Part shown: in pieces, positions 53,331-64,000 of the stretch | How positions within the stretch are numbered: the first letter of the stretch is position 1 | How the letters are laid out: each line of letters opens with the position of its first letter | Assembly: GCA_030549335.1 (NCBI GenBank) | Contig: CM060198.1 | Coordinates: 58,605,453-58,669,452, forward strand | Direction of reading: 5' to 3' | Length of the DNA stretch: 64,000 nt | Origin: Pontederia crassipes | Lineage: Eukaryota; Streptophyta; Magnoliopsida; Commelinales; Pontederiaceae | The notes under the pieces: generated by a model | Database searches by the model: none | The model's input: the letters and a program-made list of their open reading frames with translations, nothing else | What the model was told of the DNA's origin: nothing | Program-made: the position numbers and the translations under genes

Positions 53331-55084
53331 CGGACCAACTCGATCGGATGTCAAAATTGATTGGAAGAAGTCCATGCTAATATTTGCTAGAAACTAGGAG
53401 AAGCAGCTTTATGAATCAGATATATAAAAAGCTATAATCTAATAAGGTAGTTGCTTCGATCTTAGTCTAAAGCTGAGGAGGAGAACATTAAAAACCAAAA
53501 AAAGCTCTTCCTCACATCACATCACTTATTTCTCCACTCTCTTTTTCTCCATAGAAGGATTGCAATGAATCTGCATTGCAGCCAGCTTTGTACTTACGCA
53601 GCATCTGGTTCCTAAAGTGGACCTCCTCTGTCTCTCCCTCTCTCGGTATATATTTATATGTACATCTCAAATATTATTCTGCATCCTTTGAGTATTCCCT
53701 TGAGAGTGATATCTTAAAGAAGAGACCAAAAAGAAGGAAATGTGATCTGGGTTTGTTTCTCAGCCAAAGTTGGTGCCTTTGATGTTTGATGAGAGGAAAA
53801 AGGAAACGTGATTAGGTGTTTTGATTCTGTTCTCGGGGAGGGCCATTTACATGAGCAAAAGCATTGAAAGGACTCGCCCTTTTTATCCGAATTGATGGGT
53901 AAGTCTTTGGAAAGTAAGATGCAAAACTTTAACATTGCATGTAACTTTGTTCCCCCCCTACCTTTTTTGTTCTTTTGCTTGTGATTGTGATTTGCTTCTT
54001 TGGAGGCGAGGGGTAGAAGAAGGGAACGGCCAAGTGTAAGTGGATGAAACACTTGGGTGTCTCTACCCTCGTTAGCCATAGATAGTGGCATTCTGAGTGG
54101 AATGTACTTTTGACATATGATGATGACTCTTTATGTTCTTTCTGTTCAATCATTCTGAATGTGTGCTTCTCCTTGAGCACAACGTCATCCTTCCATCCTC
54201 TGTTGGATGCCACTTCGACAGTCAATCTGTCACAGCAGGGTAGTGGAATGAACTAGGCAATGAAATTGCTTGCTGTGGGCTTAGATGGTGACCATGACTA
54301 CTCTTTTTTTTATCTCTTTTCCTTTCGAGTTGATAGATGTGAGTTTTTCGACTAATAAGTGAGCATCTTTTTCTTATAAATTCTCAACTTAGCCATTGGG
54401 ATTGAACTTGCTGAGTGTATTTGTACCCTTACAAGAATTTGACATGATGTATTAGCCAAAAAGAGAGAAAAGGAACTTGAATGAATGTAAGATGCATTAG
54501 CCAAAAGAAAAAGAAGGAATCTGAATGAACGTCTTAGCAAAAAAGGGGAAAAAAAAAAGAAAAAGAAGAAGGAATTTGACAGAATGCTTGGTTTTGAGCT
54601 ATAGAGAGCAAGCATACGTAAATTTCCCATGAACATGCACTTGCTTGAATTTTAGTTACATTAAGTGATAACAATGAGGGAAAAATATGTGATGAAAATG
54701 TATTGTGACTTTATAAAGAACACGTCTTTGGCAATTTTTTTTCCACTTTAACCCTTTTATCAATTGCTCATTTGCTGTCGAATGTAAGATGATACAATTA
54801 ATTATCATTATTGGATGAAAAAAATTATTATTCTATTTATACATGCACTGCAACAAATATATTTTAAAAAAATTTATATCCTTATGTTCTATTATAATTA
54901 TCAATTTTACTTCAAGGATAAAATATTAATTATGAATATTTTTTACTTTTTACTACGATCCGACCGAATTGGTATATTTCTTTTAAAATCTTTATGATAC
55001 AAAATGATTAGTGTGGTTCTAAAGAATCAAATTAAATTTTTTTTAAGAATATTAATTTTGAGGTTGCAAAAATAATCCAAGTCA
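53331..55084. other. 3' flank of the CEPR1-type gene and intergenic DNA
   Basis: No further coding region is supported. Short frames around 53700-54230 have no family resemblance. The stretch becomes AT-rich after 54650. Confidence 0.45.
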
Positions 55085-55293
55085 AATTAAATTAATGTAT
55101 ATGATATTATGAATTAACTAATTTATTATATGATATCCTTTTATGTCTTTTTATATTCAATAATCTACTCAATCGTTAAATTTACCAAACACTTATTTCT
55201 CAATTTCATAATTGAACCTCTATCTGCTAATCGCTATTCGTTGATTAACCACTATCCGCTTATCAAACCGCTAGAAATGTCAAACAGAACCAT
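55085..55293 (+). repeat. Non-autonomous DNA element, family 3, partial copy 3
   Basis: Sequence such as ATCGTTAAATTTACCAAACA, CACTATCCGCTTATCAAACC and a TCAAACAGAACC end matches the right part of the 38596-39251 element. The left part is missing or unrecognisable. Confidence 0.55.
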
Positions 55294-55882
55294 CGTCTGA
55301 AATCAAATAATTGTAGCATGCGGTGTCCACCTTTTTTAAATTCAATTTTTTTACATGACATCTCTTTTTTCAAAATTATCTTTTTTATCTTATTTTCTCT
55401 CTCTTACATTCTTCAAACAAAATAATTTATTTATTAAATATAATATATTTATTATTTAAGAATTAATTTTATTATTTTCCCAATTCATAAAAATTATATT
55501 TTGATAAAATAATTTAAAATTTTATTACAATTTAATAATATATTTTTTAAGAAAAAATTTAACATGATATTTAAATTTATACTCGATGTTTATTACTTAA
55601 TAAAATTATATTTTATAGGTAAAATTCTTATATTTCATTCAAACATTCACTAAATTGATCTATCACGTTGTTTTTTTAAAATTTCATCATTACATATTAT
55701 TCCATTCAAATATATTCTGAATTAGTTTTTTAATTCAATTATTCATTAAAAACTTAAAAGGACTACCATGCCTATTTGTTAAATCAAAGGAATTAAGGAA
55801 TCTGTGAACAAAAAAGGGTCCATAATTGTGGAGTCGAATTTCAAATCAACAATACGTAAATGGTGGACAAAGGCACAACTTA

Positions 55883-56200
55883 GGCTCCGTTTGACTAAGC
55901 TTGTAAGTAATTTTATAAGTTAGTTTGTTAAAATCTTAATGTTTAGTAACTTTAAAAAATGACTAATAAAGATATATCAAATCTACTTATAAGTCAGAAA
56001 AAGTAAATAGGGGAAGGGTTGCTTATTTTTTAAAGAAATAAGTGACTTAATTGTATCATAACTAATTGATAATTATTAATATAAGTAGTTTTATCTAAAC
56101 ATATAACTGCTTATTTTTAAAAAATAAATTTCAAACAATAAAATACTTATCAACACTTCAACTTATCAACTATTTTGTATCAGCTAAACAAAGTGGGCCC
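55883..56200. mobile_element. Tourist-like (PIF/Harbinger) MITE
   Basis: A 318-base element with inverted ends GGCTCCGTTTGACTAAGCT (left) and reverse-complemented right end GGGCCCACTTTGTTTAGCTG, flanked by a TTA on each side (55880-55882 and 56201-56203). TTA duplication and GGSC...GTTTG ends fit the PIF/Harbinger superfamily. Non-coding. Confidence 0.7.
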
Positions 56201-56785
56201 TTAATGTTTGGGATGCGGTTCAAGCTCCGTTTTTGCGTGATTCGTTGTTTAGCATCATATCCATTCAACGTAGGGTATCATTTCCTTTTTTCCCTTCCTT
56301 CTCGATTTCGCTTCGGCTCCAAATGCTAATATCAGTTCTTACGATTCTTAAGATCTTCGATTCCCCTCCGATTTTACATAAGATATCGATCTTGATAACC
56401 TTGGCCACATGAATTGTAAGCTCAAACAAAATGGAGAATTTTGAAAAGGAGAAAAAAACGAACCATCTCCATGCACCAAACCGCATGAACCGGAGCCCGA
56501 ATCGCCTCTCAAACATTAAATTGTGCCTTCGCCCAATGCGTTTACAAACTGTCTGGTTGTAAACAATATGGATTCAGATGCTTAATGCAATGTGTCATCC
56601 TTTTATTAAAAAATTACACATTATCTCCCTTCTTTAGCTGTGATACATAATTACGTACATGAAAAATAGAAAATAAAATTATCTCTTATAGTTGACCAAA
56701 AATGGAAAAAAAATTATAGCAGGGCTTACAACAAATTATTTCTCACAATGCCTATAGCATTAAAAATCATTTTTTATTAGGATTA
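56201..56785. other. Intergenic DNA, no gene recognised
   Basis: An 83-codon minus-strand frame at 56265-56516 has no recognised family and no exon borders. Nothing else supported. Confidence 0.4.
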
Positions 56786-56787
56786 TT

Positions 56788-57132
56788 TATTTAAAATCTT
56801 CTCTAAACTATAAGATTTTTTCGTATGAATTACGAACTTATGGTATAGCATGACTCTAGATTTTATTACTATTTTCACTTAACTTCTTTCATCTGATTTT
56901 ATTAATTTTTATGTTATTTTCAATTTTACTTATGAAAAGACTAAAATTCCTTCCCACAAGCTATCCTTTGTTTTAATATTTTAAAAAAAATAAAATAGCA
57001 TAAAACTAAAAATATTAGGAAAAGAGGGTTTTTGAAATTGTTGCCTTGTTAAAATATTTTATTTTATTTCATAGCTTAAAGTTAGTCATGAAAAATTAAT
57101 ATAGTTTAGGGGAAGTTTGAAAAAAAAAATAA
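56788..57132. repeat. Foldback MITE-like element
   Basis: The left end (AAAATCTTCTCTAAACTATA) pairs with the reverse complement of the right end (TATAGTTTAGGGGAAGTTT near 57096-57115). Further imperfect pairing continues inwards. The interior is AT-rich and non-coding. Confidence 0.5.
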
Positions 57133-57506
57133 TTTTCCCATTAAATAAAAAAAAATGAGAGAACATGAGGTATCATGGAACTCTTTCGGGCTTCAGGCCT
57201 TGGCCCAGTCTTCAATAACAAGCTTTGGTCCATCTTTGTTTCATTACTTGAATCATTTTGTCTTTTGCATCAAGTTTTTGGCCATGGTCTTTGTGTAAAA
57301 AGAATAGTTTCCTAGACAAATAAAGGTCATAGTAAAACTACCACAGTTTTTTTTTCTACGGTTACACTTTTTACAAGAGTTTTGCTATTTGTTAATTCTC
57401 CTAACATTTTGTTTAAAAAATTTCCTAACACTATCAATGACATATTTGCAAAAGTAAAAGAGAAAAGTGTCTTATCAATGTTAAAATATATTATTTATAT
57501 GACAAA

Positions 57507-57954
57507 AATTAGGGTGAGATCAAAGAAATGGATCTCACCCTCAAATATTTAAATCTCAACCGTTATAATGCACATATCTTCATCCAGCGTTCCAAATCCC
57601 ACCATTTGAACCGACAATTAAAAAAACTAGAACCAACCCATCGTCGTCCCAATCTATCGGACAAGTCGGGCAGGCAAGTCGTTGTGCATCGAGCAAATAG
57701 GAGCCGTCGTCGGGCGAGGTCGATGTTGTCAATGTTGAGTGCGCGAGGTTGCTAGACGATCTCGAGCGGGCGAGATCGACTGGCGTCAAACAGGCGAGTC
57801 ATCGGGCGTCGAGCAGATTGGAGCCGCTGTCGGGCGAGGTTGCCAACATCGAGGGGGTAGAACACCGTCATTGGTCGAGGTTGTCAACGTCGAGATACGG
57901 TCAAGAATCAAAGATTTTAGGGTGAGATCCATTTTCTTGATAACACCCTAATTT
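57507..57954. repeat. Element with ~36-bp terminal inverted repeats and GC-rich interior
   Basis: The left end AATTAGGGTGAGATCAAAG then AAATGGATCTCACCCT is mirrored at the right end, whose reverse complement reads AATTAGGGTGTTATCAAG then AAAATGGATCTCACCCT. Each terminus is itself a small palindrome (AGGGTGAGATC...GATCTCACCCT). The interior carries a 120-base tandem duplication (CAGGCAAGTCGTTG at 57671 and CAGGCGAGTCATCG at 57791), rich in TCGGGCGAGGT. Non-coding; superfamily unknown. Confidence 0.65.
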
Positions 57955-58654
57955 TCCTGTATTTATATTGATAATAAATATTAAAAATATAATATAATAT
58001 CTTATTTATATTGATTATTGAAAATAATTTAATCAATGTTAGATATGTATTTTCAAATAAATTATTATAACAAATCATTGTAAACTAAGATTAGTAGAAA
58101 ATCATAGTCTATATTTATATTCTTCATCTCTATCTATCATATAATTTATAATGTAATATCGAGAAATATTATATATTTCCATAAAATAGTATTATATTAT
58201 TTTTATAATGATTGTATATAGTTATATTAATATATTATTAAAGGAGAAGTAAAATATGTTACATGGCAATGCATCTTGAATCTACATAATATAATGTTAA
58301 CCAAAATTCATCTTCTATGTATTATAATATTAAGAAAAATATTTTTCGTAGAATCTATATATCAATATTAATATATATACGCACACATTTGAGGTCCATC
58401 AAATGAAAAAAAGGAATATATGGGAACCTACAAAATATATTGAATCCACTCATGATTGGATAAGAGGCACGCGGATCATATTTAAACAATAAATATAAAA
58501 TAAAATTTTATTCTTTATTTATATTGATGATGCTTGAAAAGAGTTGCATCAATGTTCGACATATATTTTCAACTAAATTACATAACAAATAATAATAAAC
58601 TTTCATGTATATAAATGATTATATATATATTATCCAATGTGATATAAAAGTATT
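57955..58654. other. AT-rich intergenic DNA
   Basis: No coding frame. Two related AT-rich stretches (about 57960-58080 and 58490-58580, both with TTTATATTGAT and CAATGTT motifs) suggest an old local duplication. Confidence 0.4.
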
Positions 58655-58975
58655 ATATAATTATATTTAATTACTTTTAGGGGGCACGAGGGAGAAAGGG
58701 AGGCGCCGACCTCCTTTTTTGAAGGGGGTGCCAACCCCTTTTCATTTTTTCAATATGATTTTATTATTATATATTTTTATGATTTTATTATTTTGTTAAA
58801 TGATGTGAATGAAATATAAATGATATTTGTGATGACGATGTAAGCGAGGTGATCGAAAAATTTATTATCAACAATCAAGTAGATGAAACGTACAAGAAAA
58901 TCAAAATAGGAGGACATTCTCTTTACAAATTAAAATGGAGGGATCTAAAATATTGACTCAAAATTAGATGAGGAC
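58655..58975. repeat. Foldback element with GC-rich core, family 2, copy C (partial)
   Basis: A short GC-rich core (GGCACGAGGGAGAAAGGGAG, then GGGGGTGCCAACCCC) is followed by a right arm with GATGAAACGTACAAGAAAAT and AAATATTGACTCAAAATTA. These match the right arm and the reverse-complemented left arm of the copy at 18410-18850. Confidence 0.5.
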
Positions 58976-59700
58976 CATTAAATTTATTAATTTTAGAATA
59001 AAATGATTATTCATTGAAAATAATGAAATTTCAATTAAAATAAATTTTTTTAAAAAAATTAATCTGTCAATTTAAATACGAATTCTCACAATCTTTCACT
59101 CACAAATTTGTGAAACTACTTCTCTTATGTAATTAATAGTGTGAAACCTACATGTTTGTAAAATTAGTGCTTACAAATAAAAATGAGAACAATACTTCAT
59201 AATTTGAATATTTACTAATTTTTTATATAATTTGACGAATTAAAGAAAAGAAAATTGAGAAATAAGTTATGCCACTGCCACAAGTGACATGCTACTTTGC
59301 TGTGGATCTCAGCAAAATATCACGTGACCAGCTTCCAGCCAACCTGCCGAAAGTAGTAAAGAACACCTCACTGGGGCTGTCCTTGTCCATGCCAAAACTT
59401 TGACCAGATTCCATTCACCATCGTCAGATCCTAATCAGACGGCCGTAATTCCATCTCAACCTTTAGCCATTGCCAGCCGTCAGATATGAATCCAGCGTCA
59501 GGGACAACCCGCCAAATAGCAACCACCGAATGGGACGCCCGTCCGTTTCAAAATTCTAATTTCGAAAACAAGCGGCAAAAATAGACGGTACACCGTGCAC
59601 CACAAACCATGGCCAGCTAGCTGGCGTTGCTCACGGCGTCATCCTCTAACGACCGTTACTAACATAAGCAACACCGCTATTGCTAACCACCGTTAGCTAA
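58976..59700. other. Upstream region of the alpha-tubulin gene
   Basis: AT-rich to about 59270, then GC-balanced sequence approaching the promoter. No coding frame recognised. Confidence 0.5.
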
Positions 59701-59709
59701 CTCCGTTAT

Positions 59710-59763
59710 AGAGAGAGAGAGAGAAAATAGCAAACCCTAAACAAGGCGTCGCGTTCTATAAGG
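59710..59763 (+). promoter_or_regulatory. Alpha-tubulin promoter motifs: GAGA tract, telo-box, TATA-like
   Basis: A GAGA run (59710-59724) is followed by a telo-box AAACCCTAA (59732-59740) and CTATAAGG (59756-59763), 130 bases before the ATG. Telo-boxes are enriched in promoters of genes active in dividing cells, in line with a tubulin. Motif-based inference. Confidence 0.5.
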
Positions 59764-59890
59764 GGCCACCGCGGACCGGAGCTTGCGAAACCATCGGAAG
59801 GCGTCTTTGCACACGCCGGCCATTTGCCTTTTCCTCTTCTCTCCTATTTCGTAGTTCCTTTCTTTCTCCTCCTCCTCCTCCGAATCGAAG

Positions 59891-62169
<2,279 letters not shown>

Positions 62170-63200
62170 AAATCTGTTTTTTCCTTGCGTGCCAGCCCTG
62201 TGTGTTTGTCCATTTGCATGAACTGCGTTGCTTATCTTGTTACTTGTATGGTCGCTTTGTGATTTTAAGAACTCGGTATTCTGAAACAGCGGCTGCTGTT
62301 TTCGGGACGATGTTTGTTGGTCTGTTCGTAAGTATGGAAGACTCGTATCATTCGTCACTGTTTTCATTGATCTGATTCAAAGCTTGATGAAAGACACTTC
62401 ATTTCAACTTGTTGCCTTAAAAGAATTTAGACAACTAGAAAAAAAACGGTATTAAAAGTTAAACTTTTGGGTTTAAAATATTAAAAAACGAATAAATTAA
62501 TTTATCTCGTAAAATTCATTGTTGAAATTAATTGGTAAATTTGGGTTTAAAATTTAAGCTATCTCTACCATTAAATTTGATTGCCGTTCAAACGCTAGAC
62601 GACGGTAATCAATTTTTTGTGTTGCGAATTTTCAATTTTTGAAAAACGGGGTCGAGGGGAAGGTTGAGGATTGGTCTACCATTAAATTCAAATTCAGACG
62701 TGTTTATAATTATAATCGGTTGGTCAAAAGAAATTTTAACTTTTATACCAGATGATGTGGCAACTGGTCAAAAATTTTTCTTCGTGAACTTTCGACTTTT
62801 GATACTGGATTATGTGACTTTTATACTTGTGACCCTAAAAGCATACCAAATAAATTTATAGATTCGAGAATTTACTCTAATCTCTCGACAATAAAATTTT
62901 TCAGAACGGCATACCAAATAAATTTATAGATTGAACGTGGAAGCAAAGTAACACTGGTTCGAATAACTCTTGGGACAACTAGGATCATATCTTCCTACCT
63001 ATTTTCTCAAGTATTCGAAAAGCGGGGCTTAGACTTTAGATGGAAGAAAGGGAAAAAAAAAAACCGGCGATTCATATTTGGATTCAAACAAGCCGATATT
63101 TTTCCACTCGGGCATCGTCCGCCGATTCCTCCTCCTCAGTTCGGAAATTGCCATTCTTTCGCCTTTCCTTTGATCGTCCGCAATTCGCAACCCCAATCAT
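62170..63200. other. 3' flank of alpha-tubulin and intergenic DNA
   Basis: 3' UTR, then AT-rich DNA. A 24-base direct repeat GCATACCAAATAAATTTATA... occurs at 62851 and 62909. No coding frame recognised. Confidence 0.5.
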
Positions 63201-63214
63201 CGACCTTTTCCGCT

Positions 63215-63335
63215 CGCTCTCGGCGACTACAGATCTCGTGCCCTAGGAGACCTGTCAATGCAGTGACTACGGATCTCGTGCCTTAGGCGACAACCTCTCG
63301 ATGCGACAACTGCGGATCTCGTGTCGACGTCGAAC
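63215..63335. repeat. Short tandem repeats with GGATCTCGTG units
   Basis: Three diverged units of about 40 bases carry GACTAC(A/G)GATCTCGTGCC, GGATCTCGTGCCTTAGG and GGATCTCGTGTCGACG, starting near 63224, 63265 and 63312. Confidence 0.6.
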
Positions 63336-64000
63336 TCTCTCTTGGCTCAGACGGTGACTAATGATCTTGTAAAAGGGGCGTGGCGGCGCACATGACCTTG
63401 AAAGCGGAGATGAACAAGGAAGGAGGGAAGGAGGAATGGAGGGTGAATCGTGCGTCCAAAGTTTAAATCGGCGATCCTTAAGTCTGATCGGACAAGTTTT
63501 CCCCCTTTCTTTCATTTGAATCGTGCCTTTTTCGAGTTGGCCGTCGATCGCAGACTAGACGGCCGAGATAGGATGACCCTCTACATTAAACCCGTATTGA
63601 ATACAATAGGATAAGTATAAAACAGAAAACAGAAAATTATACTTTGTAATAGCATAAGATGCAAATTTTCGCCAAATTTTGTAATATAATAAGATAAGAT
63701 GCAAATTTTGTAATAGCATTTCTCGCTGAAGAACAAACAAAAAATAGTGGGGAAAAATGATAAAGGAAAACGGCATCGTGAGTTTTGCCATTTTCTCACA
63801 TAAAATTATACTTTTACTTGCCAATATGGTCTTAGAGTGATCCACAAATATGGCTAGGTGGACTACTTGTTGGCGTTTTGCAATATTGACTTTGGAAATA
63901 AAGGTCAACCCAATTAAGGTAAAAAAAATGCAAGAAAAAGAGAGGGAGGAAAGGCACATTTTTAGCAATTTTATTTACCCATCATCTTTTTTAGATTCGA
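63336..64000. other. Right-edge intergenic DNA
   Basis: A small local duplication, ATAAGATGCAAATTTT, occurs near 63652 and 63693. No gene recognised. Confidence 0.4.

Noticed and set aside
63267-63515. 82-codon minus-strand frame
   Set aside because: Overlaps short tandem repeats and has no recognised family.

Overview
This is nuclear DNA from a flowering plant, most likely a commelinid monocot. The evidence is intron-containing plant gene families (subfamily XI LRR receptor kinases, alpha-tubulin, a plant hexokinase) and receptor genes whose 5' halves are very GC-rich and become GC-poorer towards the 3' end, a pattern typical of grasses, gingers, bananas and palms. AT-rich intergenic DNA between them is packed with microsatellites and small foldback elements. 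I cannot name the species; Zingiberales or palms are guesses.

Layout, all genes on the + strand. (1) 929-4662: seven 3' exons plus the terminal exon of a hexokinase-like gene whose first exon lies left of the window. Its phosphate-1 and sugar motifs are altered, so it is probably a sensor or regulator. (2) 10006-13602: a BAM1/CLV1-type LRR receptor kinase. (3) 32237-35391: an RLK7/HAIKU2-type LRR receptor kinase. (4) 50289-53330: a CEPR1/XIP1-type LRR receptor kinase. (5) 59891-62169: a complete alpha-tubulin gene. The three receptors share one intron at the same phase in kinase subdomain VIII (inside the APE codons). They belong to three different clades of subfamily XI, the class that perceives small secreted CLE, PIP and CEP-type peptides.

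The intergenic blocks hold (a) a decayed L1-type LINE, about 40560-46760, interrupted by a probable solo LTR (41705-43061, 5-bp target duplication) and a hAT-like MITE (43675-44152, 8-bp target duplication) that has a second copy at 35731-36194; (b) several foldback or MITE families with two or three copies each in the window, including one with a strikingly GC-rich core; (c) long GA/CT, CTT, AT and ATT microsatellites; (d) an isolated housekeeping-type promoter motif cluster near 47460-47545 with no convincing coding region behind it; and (e) tRNA-derived SINE-like sequences.

The genes do not form a pathway in the bacterial sense. The most notable architecture is the cluster of three distantly related peptide-receptor kinases within 43 kb. 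No rRNA, intact tRNA, CRISPR, or gag-pol coding region was seen.
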